From Rhabditoides inermis (taxonomy: Eukaryota > Nematoda > Chromadorea > Rhabditida > Rhabditidae): a DNA stretch of 64,000 nt. The DNA lies in the NCBI GenBank assembly GCA_963966185.1, contig CAWZYM010000129.1, positions 686,001-750,000 of the forward strand, given 5' to 3'. Under the pieces are notes generated by a model. It did not search any database. It was not told where the DNA came from and worked only from the letters and a program-made list of their open reading frames with translations. Below are positions 1-11,095 of this stretch, piece by piece (position 1 is the stretch's first letter; each line of letters opens with the position of its first letter). The position numbers and the translations under genes were made by a program.

Positions 1-89
1 AACGATGTCTCTCGATAGCCCTCATCCGAATGTATCAAGCAAAATCATTATTTTGCGATCAGGTTCTTCCGTTCGCGATCTATCTAGAG

Positions 90-160
90 TTGCAAGATGT
101 CTTGCAATCGCAATGTTGCAATCGCAAGAATTCTTGCAAACGCAAGATTTCTTGCAAATG
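90..160. repeat. TTGCAAGA palindromic repeat cluster
   Basis: Short words such as TTGCAAGA, TCTTGCAA and GCAATCGCAA recur in both orientations within about 70 bases and form overlapping small palindromes (for example CAAGAATTCTTG). No gene is visible around it. The rest of 1-300 holds nothing else I can support except a short GA run near 240-262. Confidence 0.5.
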
Positions 161-307
161 TAACGCGATGTTAGGACTGGCCCACTATGGGAATCATGGT
201 ATGGTGAAGATTCATTTTTTCACAGAGTTTATCAGAGAGTGAGATAGAGATAGAGAGAGAGAAATATTATGGTCTCTTGCTGTTTACATCACCTTGAAGG
301 TGCAATC

Positions 308-475
308 AGTCTCTTCGGAATCGATTCCGAAGTGTTTCGAAGGGATCGCAAGGCATTCCGAAGTGTTCGTGAGTGTTCGGGAGTATTTTGAAGGCAATTC
401 GGGAGTGTTCCGAGGGCGATTCGCAAGGCAAGTCCGAAGTGTTTCGCAGGCATTCGGGAGTGTTTCGAAGAGACT
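308..475. repeat. Short element with AGTCTCTTCG inverted ends
   Basis: The stretch opens with AGTCTCTTCGG and closes with TTTCGAAGAGACT, an inverted pair. Its interior is made of degenerate repeats of CCGAAGTGTTTCGAAG. A shorter relative with the same end words lies at about 31,253-31,334, inside intron 5 of the third protease copy, so this is a dispersed repeat. It may be MITE-like, but the target duplication cannot be read because no empty site is in the window. Confidence 0.5.
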
Positions 476-833
476 GACCGCAACTCCAACCCAGCGTGTT
501 GCCACCTCTTTTCGCGAGCGGCGGTCACCCCATATGATGAATGACAAAAGAGACGAGAGGAGATACTCTTCGTTTTCTCACTAACTATACTTGTGTACAT
601 GACTACATTTACATATTACATTTTCCGTGGCCACCATTTTGGTTTTTGATATTCTTTTTCACACTGGTATTTTTTCACAGTGATAGTATGCCTGGCGAGG
701 TTGTTTCGGAGGCAGGCAGTGAGGACGAGGCTGGCTATGATTCGGGAACGGACCACCCCTCCCCGGAAGTCCCAGACAGGGAAAGGAGGTTATCACGCCA
801 ATCTTTTTTTCTATTTGATGTCCGCTTAGCACT

Positions 834-1595
834 TTGTCCGATCAGTTTCGATGTTGGCTAACGATCTTGAAAAAAGTCCAACGAAAATTTACAAAGGCAA
901 TTTTTCCTAAGATGTGCTATGTGGATAGATTACGTTTACTTGACCTTGAGACATTGTTTTTGAGGAGAATGAAAAACAGCTTGTCACTGGTACAGCTACA
1001 TTCATGGTCACATAAAATCAGAAAATCCTTTCACTGTAGCAAGCACAAACTCGAGATCATACAGAAACGCTCAAATGGTCTGAAATTACTCACAAACGCA
1101 AAAACTACTGTAGAACAGTCATTTTTAATTTACACAGTTGTTAATGTCTGGAATTCGCTTCCAAGTGACGCGGTCTCTCTTCATGAAAAATCCCTATTCC
1201 GAAAGAGACTAAATGTTTTGATATAGTAAAAAAAACTTCCATAGTAAAAACAGAACGATTTCAACTCTACTTCATATAAATGATCCAACCAGGTTCTGGG
1301 TAATCTTCAACTAAAATTAGAAGCTGAATTACTCATTCTGTGAGAAGTGGTGGCAAACGGCATAACCTGGTCCGTTTTTTTCTCACTCTCAACTGTCCCA
1401 TATCGAGTGGCGAGACTACGCCTTCCCGCATAGATCACGTTCAAATACTGATATCTCGAAAGCCGTAGTTGTACCGGGTCGACGGGGGTCTTTCAACGTC
1501 GACAAGGGCTGCTTGCACTCTCTTTTCGTTATGTTGTATTACTCCCTGTTGTATACCCTCCACAAGTACTATGAATAAACTTATTATTATTAAAT
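834..1595 (+). mobile_element. 3' end of a CR1/Jockey-like LINE
   Basis: An open frame ending at 1,226 has the typical C-terminal tail of a CR1/Jockey-type reverse transcriptase ORF: KVQRKFTKAIF, then YVDRLRLLDLETLFLRRM, then a late VVNVWNSLPSDAV and a basic end. The catalytic YADD part is missing, so this is a truncated copy. The likely 3' end is the AATAAACTTATTATTATT tail near 1,573-1,595. Just upstream (688-800) another frame reads MPGEVVSEAGSEDEAGYDSG. It could be the start of the same element with its middle deleted, or unrelated. The LINE assignment rests on family pattern; the exact clade is a guess. Confidence 0.65.
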
Positions 1596-2201
1596 AGATG
1601 TGTGAGTGAATTCATCTTACAATTTGCAATAGTTAAAAAATACGCAGTCTGAGTCAGTGCCAGTAGAAGACAGATATTTAAGAAAATGCTAATTACTATA
1701 GAGTCATATCTCAAATTCTAGTGACGGAATATATCGATATCAAGTCCCAGTGTTGTTAGGTTACCTATAGGGCCTTGTTTGGGTCTTCACTCAAACTTTG
1801 TCAGCAGATGGTCCTCGACCCCCTCTAAAAACTTAAGGAGAGCACATCAGCACATTTGTCATTTTGTTTTCACAACGCTCGGTTCAGCTCGATTCGTACT
1901 AGTCCATGTGTGTAGATACATTTTATTGACAAAAATAAACGTCTTCTGCTGTCTTTATTGTGCTACATTACAAATCACAAACACAATTGTTATCACATGA
2001 ATCTAAGTATTTAAATAAATGTTTTGAAACTACATTGTTCAATTTTTCTAGTAGTTGGTGTTACCGTGACACACCAAATGTATAACATTACATCTGTAAG
2101 ACATACGTGGAAGTGATAATAGATTAACCGAACGTGTACGAAATATTATTAAAGATCTAAGATCATCGCGGAAAAGTGACGAGTATGAGTTGATATGCAT
2201 A

Positions 2202-2560
2202 TCACTGTTTCCGATTGTCAAAACTGCGAAGCATAGCCTTGTTGTCCCTGGATGTCGCTCGAGTCGTCTCTGCCTGAAATAGATATAGAATACACCGTGG
2301 TATGTGTTACTGATTACCTCATACTGCTTCCTGTCGTAGAGTTCTGCGGTCATCATCCATTCGAGATCAAGCTGAAAGGATCCGGTTAATATTGGTTTAA
2401 TCTGCGAAAAAAAAACTGACATGATATTCGATTTCTGCTCCCATCATCGCTCGCATCATCTTTTCGTATTCAGGCTTTCGATCAGGCTTCATCTCGGCAA
2501 TAATTTTGATGAGAGTTTTGAAAGGAGTCGGAAGGCCATCTCGCTCCATAGCGCTCCAAT
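2202..2560 (-). CDS. 3' part of an unrecognised minus-strand gene
   Basis: Two exons are supported. The upstream exon (2,318-2,560) follows a TTTTCAAG acceptor. It reads WSAMERDGLPTPFKTLIK, then KPDRKPEYEKMMRAMM, then QLDLEWMMTAELYDRKQYE, but only if one base of the A9/T9 run at 2,407-2,415 is removed. As written, the frame stops just after that run. A 44-base intron (GTAATC...TTTCAG) leads to the last exon (2,202-2,273), which ends RSFDNRKQ-stop. Two AATAAA signals on minus (1,954-1,959 and 1,922-1,927) lie about 245-275 bases downstream. Upstream exons were not found; duplicated AGCTGATC-rich DNA begins there. I do not recognise the family. The homopolymer problem could be an assembly error, a real frameshift or a 19-base pseudo-intron. 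Confidence 0.5.
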
Positions 2561-2663
2561 CTTGAAAATTTCAATAACAAGCATAATCATCAGTCTTTAG
2601 TGTTTCTAAACTAACTTTTTCCTTCTATCAGAATCAGATCTGCCTTAGAGTTGTAGGAAGATT

Positions 2664-2870
2664 CAGTCGACTGATATCAACTGATCATAGCTGATCTAGG
2701 CTTATCCCAACTGATCTCAGCTTTTCTCAGCTGTCTCCGTTCTCCGGCAAAATAAATTGATTTCAGCCAGCTGATCATGGCTGATCTCAGATGATATTGA
2801 CTATTGACTTATTGCAGTTGATCTTAGCTGATCTCCGTTGGACCTAGCTGAAATCAGCTGAAATTTGCTA
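2664..2870. repeat. CAGCTGATC-type degenerate repeat cluster
   Basis: The words CTGATC, AGCTGATC and CAACTGATC recur more than ten times with irregular spacing; many are near-palindromic (TCAGCTGA). The right half belongs to the duplicated unit and recurs at 10,483-10,592. The D1/D2 duplication edge falls inside this cluster, near 2,740. Confidence 0.6.
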
Positions 2871-3186
2871 CTTGACATTTGTTCATGTAAATATTACACG
2901 TAAATAATACACGTTTATATTCTGAATGAGAAATGACTGTCGTGCGATGAACAGGGGGAACTGCCTATAGTCAAACCGCTTTGTGCATATGCTTTTATGT
3001 TTCTTTCATTTCGTTGTATTGTGTTTACTTTCCTCCACCTTTCATAAAAGTATATGCTCTAAGTTTCCGCGCTGGTTGTAGTACGCTGTTACTTTTCACA
3101 TCTGTCAAATAATATGCCTTTCGTAGCATCAATTAATGCCGTTTCCGTTACATCTTCATTCATAATCATATTTATAGGAAAGACAA

Positions 3187-3316
3187 TCAAAACGATTTGT
3201 GGATATGCCAGGTCTGATCCGGGCGCCGCGCAAAGTAGACGGTGGGGATCTGAAATCTGAATTCAGCAATTCAGAATAGAGAGAAAGAGAGGGAGAGAGA
3301 GAGAGGGAAAGAGAGA

Positions 3317-3352
<36 letters not shown>

Positions 3353-5808
3353 GAGAGAGAGTGAGAGAGCGCGTACCCTGTTGAGCTCCCTCCTCCTGGA
3401 TTCCGTGGTGCCCATATCCTGCCCCTCCTCCTCTCCGCACACCCCCGTCAGTGCACACACCCAGTGGGAGAAGTGTCGCAGGTCAAGGAACGCCGCCTGT
3501 GCCGGGCCTCCGTCCACTATGTTCACGTACTCGCCTGAGAAACTATGTAATTATGCGCGAATATTCGCCATGAACAGCTTATTGCAGCGCATACAACGCT
3601 ACAGTAAGAGAGTATGAGTGAGAGAGGAGAGATTCGGTGTGCTATTCAACACGTCACATTGCCAACGCCGGTTCAATTTCTTTCACTTTTTTTGGTTCGG
3701 GTTTCTTTCTTCAAGTCTAGGCAGTGTGGAATTTCGAAGAAACCAATAAATGTGACGCGCCTGTCGCGGGATTGAGTTTGAGCTTGTCGCAAGTGTGATT
3801 GATCCCGACGATAGTATGCTTCCCGCTCTTCTCGATTCTCTGGATTCCTGCTCCAGAGTCACCCTGGAATGACTCTCTCTCTCTCTCTCCCTCTCTCCCT
3901 CTCTCCCTCTCTCCCTCTCCCTCACCACTCCGCACTGCATTCCCAAGTTGCACAAGTTGTACTCTTTAAAATGATCGAAGAAATCGTAATAATGTGGGCG
4001 GCAATCGATCAACTTCAAGGAATCCACAAGTTGGATGATGTCGGGATGGGTGCCATCTAGGAGAGAGGTGAAAGAGAGGGAGAGAGAGCGAGAGAGAGAG
4101 AGAAAGGGATAGAGAGAGAGGGGGGATCCGCGCACCCTCCATGGCCCCTGCGCCGGCCGATATGTACTTGATGTTCCTGTTCAAGTCCGAGGAAGCGGGA
4201 ACGGGGCAGGACGGGTCGTGCTCGAACACGTCCTCAAATATGAAAAAAATAGAAATAAAATCATAAGAAATGATTCCAATGAACTGAGCTGTTTCGTACT
4301 AACATAAGTGAACGAATCCCTAGTAGCATCATAGCAATCTGGATCTGACAAAAGGGTACCTCGTTGAGTGTGAGTATGGCGATGTCGGGCGCGTGGGCGA
4401 TCCTCGTCTGTCGCTCGCGAGAGTTCACGTTGATCCACGCAGGCCACGCTACCTGGGATCACTCGTAGACACGACACACAAAATGAATAGCAGGTATACA
4501 GAAGGAAAAAAGAAGGAAATTCTCGAACATTTGGACAAATTTTCGTAGAAAAAATTAACTGAATAACTGTTTAAAAAAAGAAACATGAACAGACTCATTA
4601 CCAGGTCAGAGGTCAATAAATACAATAGCAAATGTGTCTTTTTTTCTGTTTTCAGCCCACCTCATCCACGTAGATCTTCCTCACAGGCTTCCCCGTGCGC
4701 TTAGTTTTGATGCGGTGGCCAGTGGTGATGTGGGGTAAGCCACCCATCTCCTCGGAAGTCATCATAGTGCCCGAGCGACTGAGAAGTGAGGGGTAGGAGA
4801 GGGGGAGAGAGGAGATAGAGAGAGAGAGACCGTTCACTGATCGGCTCGCGGTCTTCGTTCTTGTGTATGCAGTGGGCCGCCGTGAGCACATGTCGGGAGG
4901 AGATCAGAGTGCCCGTACAAGTACCCGCTGCAATTCAATTATCCAATAATCAATTCAATCATTCAATTCAATAACCAATTCAATTATCCAATAACCGATT
5001 CAATTATCACAATATTTTGCTCTACCATTCTGCGAAAACCGCGTTTCAAAACAAGCGATTTAGTTCCTTGACGCAAAGACCGTCATCGCTGACACCGTTT
5101 TTTTTAGAACGCGTCATTTTTGAAAATCGATTTTCACTAGTCTAGAGATGAAAAAATGGCGATTACTGTTTTCATGACCATGGGATCAATTTCTTGTTCG
5201 TAGTATCATGATTTCGAATTCAAATAAACCATTAGTGCGCAAGTTCCCGGAAAATTGGAGAGAAGTTTAACTCTTTATTTTTATTCGCTGAACTTGCGTT
5301 GAAGTTACGCCAGCACTAATTTTGGGTCTCTTTTGAACATGACCAGCATGACCACTCTTTATTTGTTGGTACAACCGTTCAACCTTCTTTTTCAACTTCA
5401 ATTCAACTTTAATTTGTGTTAGGGGTTCTGTCATAGCATTACTTTACGAGCTTACACACCATAGCGGTGCGAGACATTCCTAATCTTTCTAAAGTTCCTA
5501 CCGAAATAGACGGTGACAGCGGACGGCACCTCGTCATCTTCCAATGCGAATCCATCGTTCTGAAACACTTGTTCTATTTTTTGTTGCACTTTGCATGTAC
5601 CTTGAACTTTGTCCTCGTGTTTCGGTTGTTTCCGCAGGATCTCGCTCGCATTCTGAAAGTGGTTCGGAAGAGTAATGCTTAGACAATACTTAATTACTCA
5701 CGTGTTCTCTTCATTTGAGAGAGGCCGCATGCGGAATATGGCATTGGGTATAGAGTTAGATAATCGGAGAAGAGACACGAAAAGTAGTAGTACTATTGAA
5801 GACCGCAT
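3187..5808 (-). CDS. Secreted trypsin-like (S1) serine protease, intact copy
   Basis: Eleven exons (complement of 3187-3249, 3377-3534, 3761-3863, 3926-4056, 4136-4232, 4360-4452, 4661-4778, 4831-4927, 5502-5559, 5601-5652, 5702-5808) give 358 residues in continuous phase. Residues 1-19 are a signal peptide (MRSSIVLLLFVSLL). LSNEENT followed by SCG is a propeptide-like start seen in nematode trypsin-like proteins. The triad is complete: His91 in LTAAHC, Asp167 in DIAIL and Ser254 in GDSGAG. Weak points are the exon 4 donor (GTCTCT), a GC donor after exon 9 (ACAG/GCGCGT; reading through instead stops at 3,717), and the choice of last acceptor. Introns 8 and 10 hold CT/GA microsatellites. The gene faces away from the RRM-Tudor gene, 453 bases away. 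Substrate is unknown; the product should be extracellular or lumenal. Confidence 0.8.
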
Positions 5809-6261
5809 TCCGACAACTAGCCACTATGCGATTTGTCGTTTCCCTATACCTCATCGATATTCCGATCATGTTGGTTCAGTGTTTCCCCAGAAAATGCAGA
5901 ATTTATTAGCAGTGAATAGACATCAAAACATAAAGGCATTTACAAACACACTTTGTTTACGTTTGCAATATATGCTATTCTGTTGATGAAATCAGATCAA
6001 ACTATCGTAATCCTGAAGAACCAAAGCAAATGAAATTTTTTTTTGTATAATACCATTGTATAATAAAATTCAACGAATTCCAATGAACGAACACGACCTA
6101 AAATTTTTGGCGCGAACCAGCACAACGCTCAATTTCGCGCATTTTCTTCGAATTTTCTGAATTTTCTTCATTCTTGTTTGTTTCTTCCGTTTTGTAAGTA
6201 ACAATGTTTTTATTATGTACCCTCATCAAATATACAGTATCTTCATTTTTCTTTAGATTAG
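5809..6261. promoter_or_regulatory. Shared divergent upstream region with trans-splice-like acceptor
   Basis: These 453 bases separate the start codons of the protease (minus) and the RRM-Tudor gene (plus), so both promoters must lie here. On plus, a pyrimidine-rich 3' splice site (TTTTTCTTTAG, AG at 6,255-6,256) stands five bases before the ATG with no donor visible upstream. In nematodes that layout usually marks spliced-leader trans-splicing. Upstream are AT-rich blocks with TTTTCTTC runs. The same arrangement recurs before the starts at 14,583 and 33,898. Trans-splicing is inferred, not shown. Confidence 0.5.
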
Positions 6262-8511
6262 ATGGACCACTCCGAGGCCGTGTTGCTGGAGCGCGAGGCG
6301 GAGCTGAAGCGCGAGCGCTGCTTCTTCGTCAAGAACGTCCCTCACGGATTCGATGACGTAATTATTTCGAATTTTGTTCATTGCACAATGTTATTTGCAG
6401 TGGGCGCTGTTCTCCATCTTCTCCAAGTTCGGTCTGGTCGACAACGTGCGCGTACCGCCCAACAACAACGGCGGCAGCACTCAGTTCGCGTGAGTGTCTC
6501 ATTATGACGTCATGATGTGACGTCATGCTCGCTTCAGCTTCGTGGACATGCTGACGTTCGAGGGCGCGGACGCGGTGCGGTCGCAGTTTGTGGGCGGCAA
6601 CCAGCTGAAGGCGGGCGGCGTCTCCCTCACCCTCTGCCCTGTGCACGGACCCAAGAAGGACGCGTACCAGCAGAACAACGTCAAGTGAGTTTCAGTGGTT
6701 TGCTGTCTCAGTCTGGATAGTTATTCACGCTATAAATTGAACTGATTAGGCCCCATTATAATTTCACGCTTACGCTGACGCTGGCCCTCCCGTGCAAAAA
6801 TGCAACTATTGATTTCGTTGACGCAGCGTGATCAAAATCGATAGGTGCATCTTTTGCACGGGAGGGTCCGTCAGCGTCAGTGTGAAAGTATAATGGGGCC
6901 TATTTTGTGATTGCAATGATTCGTGATTGGAAGCCATCTCTGCATCACATGGTGTACCCCTGCAGGCGCGTGCTGGGCGTGTCCCACGTGTCGAACCGCG
7001 GCGCGGCCCCGCCCTTCGCCCGCGTCGCCTCTCCCGTCGCCAAGCCCGCCATCAAGTCACACTCGCAGGACCTGCCCATCGGACAGCACGTCAAGGTATG
7101 CAAACACTTCCATTCCCCACTCTTTCACTTGTCAAAAACACGCATTTATTCACTACCACCGGCACCGGTGTGTTATCAATGATGCGCCTTCGTTACATGA
7201 GTAATACAATAATCACTCGAAACACAGGTCTCGCACGTGGCTGCTCCGTCGACGGTGTGCGCGGACAAGTTCGTGTTCTACGTGTTGCCGGCGGGGGCTG
7301 CGCAGTCGGAGGCGTTCTGTCGCCTGCAGGACGACATGAACAAGCACGTCGCCACCACCGCCCCCGATGTCAAGGCGTTCACTGTGAGTTGGCACAAGAG
7401 TGGTTTCGAAATGTAGACGAGCATGTCGAGAAATTGTCTTCGCTTGCTGCGATCATGTGTAAACGATTCCGTGAAACGTGAAATGTTGGTCGCTACATGT
7501 TACACGTATGTGCATCACTGACAGCTTGTTTCTCTTCTAGCCGGGAGACGTGTTCGTCCTGGTCCACCTGGGTGTGGCTCGTCGCGCGCGCGCCACCTGC
7601 TCCACCCACGCATACCTACTCGACGCAGGAGGAGAGGTGAGCGGGGATGCGCCTTCTCTACTCTAGGGATGAGTCTGACATGAGTTGTTCGCTTTGTGTG
7701 AAATGCACCTCTTTTAGGTTCCTCTTCCCGAGCACGCTTGGTCGATGCGCGCTGAGTTTTCTCAGCTTCCCACGCTGGTGAGTATGTTGTTTAGCGAAAA
7801 ATACGTTTCGTCGACGATAATCGACATCGTCGACATTGTCATTAGAAAATGACACGTGACCTTAATTGTTTAATTTGATGCACTCGTATTTCTCACCGTA
7901 TCTCTGCGCCTAGGTGGTGGCATGCGGTCTGGCCGGAGTGGCCTGGTCCCCCTCTCTCGACAGCGGAGTGTTCCCGCGGGCGCGCGCCCTCCTCTCCCAG
8001 GTGGAGCAGAGGGGCCAGCTGCGCGTCGTCGCCCGCTACTACCACGGACACCTCAACATGTGCGACGTCATATGCACGCTAGGTGGGTGCGGGGATGGCA
8101 TGATCGGGATGGAGGTGCAACGAATCGTTGAGAATTCAGTGTGCTATGTTTTGTCAGTGAAACGTACGTGTTATTTAGAATGATATGGAGTGACACATGA
8201 TTTGGTTGCAGAGCACTCTGGCGGCAAGAGGGAGGAGGAGAACTTTGCGTCGATGCTGGCCGCTCGCAAGCTGTGCGCGTACACTCCGGTCGGAGAGGCG
8301 AGGAGCTACACCAAACAAGAGATCGTCGACTTCCAGGGAGAGGTTAGAGGGGGGGGGAGAAGTAGGATGGGGAATGGAATGCTATTGGAGAGTAATGTTG
8401 GGAAGTGCAGAAGGAGAGATGTTCTCATTTCAGTCTGATGTGCCGGACTGTCTACGCGACGAGAACCTCCGCGAGCTTCTTGTGTCTGTCAAGCAGATGC
8501 GTGTCTGCTGA
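6262..8511 (+). CDS. RRM + extended Tudor protein (TDRD10-like), intact copy
   Basis: Ten exons (6262-6357, 6401-6489, 6538-6684, 6966-7095, 7228-7383, 7541-7636, 7718-7777, 7914-8082, 8212-8342, 8434-8511) join in phase to 383 residues. Residues about 18-100 form an RRM: RNP2-like CFFVKNV (20-26) and RNP1-like TQFAFVDM. A basic, Pro/Ala-rich linker follows. Residues about 165-315 resemble an extended Tudor domain: KFVFYVLP, then FCRLQDDMN, PGDVFVLV, YLLDAGGE and VPLPEHAWSMRAEF. RRM plus Tudor is the layout of animal TDRD10, and Tudor proteins often bind methyl-arginine marks in germline RNA granules, so a germline RNA role is a reasonable guess. All introns are GT-AG. Intron 3 holds a foldback MITE. 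No clear polyadenylation signal was found in 8,512-8,803, which holds only 3' flank. Confidence 0.8.
6747..6902. mobile_element. Foldback MITE, TAGGCCCC family
   Basis: TAGGCCCCATTATA at the left and TATAATGGGGCCTA at the right are exact inverted copies. A further inner arm (about GACGCTGNCCCTCCCGTGCAAAA) is also inverted, so nearly the whole 156 bases fold back. It sits in intron 3 of the RRM-Tudor gene. The D2 gene lacks it, reading AACTGATTTTGTGAT across the site. D3 has a version at 34,367-34,495 that lost part of one arm. No coding capacity. Confidence 0.75.
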
Positions 8512-8803
8512 TCTACCACTATGATCTACCTCTATTTATGTTTTCCTTACTGACGACTTTCTTTGTGCTACTATGCGTGCTTTGTATCTCTTCCACTAGT
8601 TTTTATGTTTGATGTTGTTATCACAATCACTCCCTTCCCATTTTAATCCGTATCTCACCGCTACACCGGTCCGCTCACTTGTATTGACCACGTGTCTAAC
8701 GAATGTATGATGATGTTATGGATAAAGATCATTGTTCAAAGCGAGCGTGGTGCAATACGACTGACGAGTGTTCTGGATTGTTTGATGCACGATAAGGCTA
8801 GTA

Positions 8804-10026
8804 TAACGTATTTTCTCATAGAAAAGTTATGTTGAAGTCTCCTTGAAGTTTGTGTAATTTGGGCTCAAATACGCTGTTTCTAGAGAAAAGTGTGCAGAAA
8901 TGTGCACAAACGTGCGCTGTCTATGATGGTTTCTCCAACTTCCCGCCATTTGCGGCATATGGTCCAATTGACAAAAGTGTATCATTTTTAATGTATTTTC
9001 ACAATCCGACGCTAACTCAACTTCGAAATCCAGAGGGTACACTCCCTTTAATGTCTTTTTTGATAGGAATATGTCTAAATATAACAATAATGGATTGAGT
9101 CAGTTCAAAAAGAAAAAAATTCTATAACGAATAACTATCTTCAACGAATAACTTTGACAAAACGAAAAATTGAAGGTTGAAAATTAAGTAAAATGTTTCG
9201 AGACGTCAATAGATAGTGTTTTCTAACAATCAAATCAACCCCAAACTGTTTTGAACTCTTTCACACGTGCACACAACGTGTTAGGGCGCGCCAGCCGGCT
9301 TCTTTTCTCGAAGTCATTGTAGACGTAATATAGAACTATGTACTGCTTCTTTTTTTCAGTTGAAACTAAGTTTTGAGTTTATTACTTGTACTTTTGTACA
9401 TATTCAGCCTGAAATTCCGCTTTTCGATGCAGTACAATGTCGAGTGGAAGTGAGGTGAGGTGAGAATCGAGTTCACCTTACATGTCATTTGGCAAGCACA
9501 GGCGGTCAAATTATACTCTTAGAACGTGAGAGAGTAGACAGTAGGAAAAGAAGACAGTAGAGAAAAGAGTAGTACTTTCTGTTTAAAAAGTTTTTACATA
9601 CCTTCTCTCGAAAGTCGCAGTGACTACTGCAGATGTGAGAAAAGAAGAGTAGACAGAAGGTACCATAGTACTGTCTCTAGAAAGTTATTGTCACCACAGC
9701 CGGGACGTGAAAGTATACGTGAAAGTAAGAGAGAGAATAGGAGAGAGAGAGAGAAAGAGAGAATAGGGAATAGGAGAGAGAAAAGAGGAGAGAGAAGGCA
9801 GAGTAGACATAACTGTCTCTCGAAAGTCGCAGTGATAGTGATTAATGCAGATGTGAGAGTGAAAGTAGAAGAGGTGACGAGAGGTGAAAGTGGACAGAGA
9901 AGACATACTTAGTAATGTCTTTAGAAAGTTGACAGTAGACAATAGAAAATATAATACTGTTTCTAGAGAATATAATACTGAGAGAGAAAGAGAAAGAGAG
10001 AAAGAGATAGCGAGACAATGGGAGAG

Positions 10027-10075
<49 letters not shown>

Positions 10076-10099
10076 TAGGGGAGAGTAGAACTGTGTCGA

Positions 10100-10140
<41 letters not shown>
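8804..10140. repeat. GA-rich dispersed repeat of about 1.35 kb, copy 1
   Basis: The block starts TAACGTATTTTCTCATAG and ends in long GA runs (10,030-10,070 and 10,105-10,141). It recurs almost unchanged at 54,619-55,972, with a partial copy at 54,112-54,618. In those copies the right part carries GATGCTAACTCAATTTCG in inverted form relative to GACGCTAACTCAACTTCG near 9,008, so it has a partial inverted structure. The Ser/Leu-rich open frames on minus are products of the GA/CT runs. No protein domain is visible. It joins D1's right edge directly. Confidence 0.7.
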
Positions 10141-10144
<4 letters not shown>

Positions 10145-10470
10145 GGGGGAGGAGGAGGGAGATAGGATGGAAAGTAGACAGAGCAGTGTAGAGGACAAAA
10201 GAGATGAGTCGGTGTTAATCTGTGAAACATGAATTAGGTGAAAAAGAAGTAGGAGATATAGTTAGAAAAAAACAAAAATTAAGCTACATATTATACAAAA
10301 TACATAGAACTTGAACACTTCATCTACAACCCTTGCGTGTATGTATCTTCGTAAGAGTCATTAGAGAGCAATCAACTAATAAACATGCAAGACGAACTAT
10401 TCTTCTATTTTTCTACTTTTGTATACCTAGTGCGGAGGCGCGCAACAGCGCGCCGGAGCGCTAGTCTCCG
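10141..10470. other. Unique spacer with GGCGCG hairpin
   Basis: No gene is visible here. Near 10,435-10,465 GGCGCGCAACAGCGCGCC forms a GC-rich hairpin next to the left edge of D2. The rest is AT-rich single-copy sequence. Confidence 0.4.
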
Positions 10471-10482
10471 GCAATATAAATT

Positions 10483-10592
10483 GATTTCAGCCAGCTGATC
10501 ATGGCTGATCTCAGATGATATTGACTATTGACTTATTGCAGCTGATCTTAGCTGATCTCCGTTGGACCTAGCTGAAATCAGCTGAAATTTGC
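10483..10592. repeat. CAGCTGATC-type repeat cluster, D2 copy
   Basis: This is the D2 copy of the right half of the cluster at 2,664-2,870, with the same irregular CTGATC and GCTGAAAT words. Confidence 0.6.
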
Positions 10593-10910
10593 TGCTTGAC
10601 ATTTGTTCATGTACATATTACACGTAAATAATACACGTTTATATTCTGAATGAGAAATGACTGTCGTGCGATGAACAGGGGGAACTGCCTATAGTCAAAC
10701 CGCTTTGTGCATATGCTTTTATGTTTCTTTCATTTCGTTGTATTGTGTTTACTTTCCTCCACCTTTCATAAAAGTATATGCTCTAAGTTTCCGCGCTGGT
10801 TGTAGTACGCTGTTACGTTTCACATCTGTCAAATAATATGCCTTTCGTAGCATCAATTAATGCCGTTTCCGTTACATCTTCATTCATAATCATATTTATA
10901 GGAAAGACAA

Positions 10911-11052
10911 TCAAAACGATTTGTGGATATGCCAGGTCTGATCCGGGCGCCGCGCAAAGTAGACGGTGGGGATCTGAAATCTGAATGCAGCAATCCAGAA
11001 GAGAGAGAAAGAGAAGGACAGAGAGAGGGAAAGAGAGAAGGAAAGAGAGAGG

Positions 11053-11095
<43 letters not shown>

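Larger units (their letters stand above)
2740..8803. repeat. Segmental duplication copy D1 (part A)
   Basis: From about 2,740 the sequence matches 10,471 onward almost base for base through the protease and the RRM-Tudor gene. The match ends at GATAAGGCTAGTA (8,803), where D2 and D3 run on into part B but D1 is joined to a GA-rich repeat. Differences from the other copies are mostly single bases and a few clean insertions or deletions. D1 is the only copy in which both part A gene models stay intact. Confidence 0.9.

Noticed and set aside
2048..2422. 124-residue minus ORF as one exon
   Set aside because: It reads through a clear 44-base intron (GTAATC...TTTCAG). Only its first part is used in the model.
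5467..5986. Plus ORFs over the 5' part of the protease gene
   Set aside because: They lie antisense to three well-supported protease exons that join in phase with signal peptide and catalytic exons.
7213..7395. Minus ORFs with Gly/His/Arg runs over the RRM-Tudor exons
   Set aside because: Antisense shadows of GC-rich coding exons.
9691..10230. Ser/Leu-rich and Arg/Glu-rich ORFs in GA/CT tracts (also near 3,300, 10,990-11,240, 18,780, 19,900, 53,400, 54,450, 58,000 and 59,090)
   Set aside because: Simple-repeat translation. No domain or splice support, and lengths change between copies.
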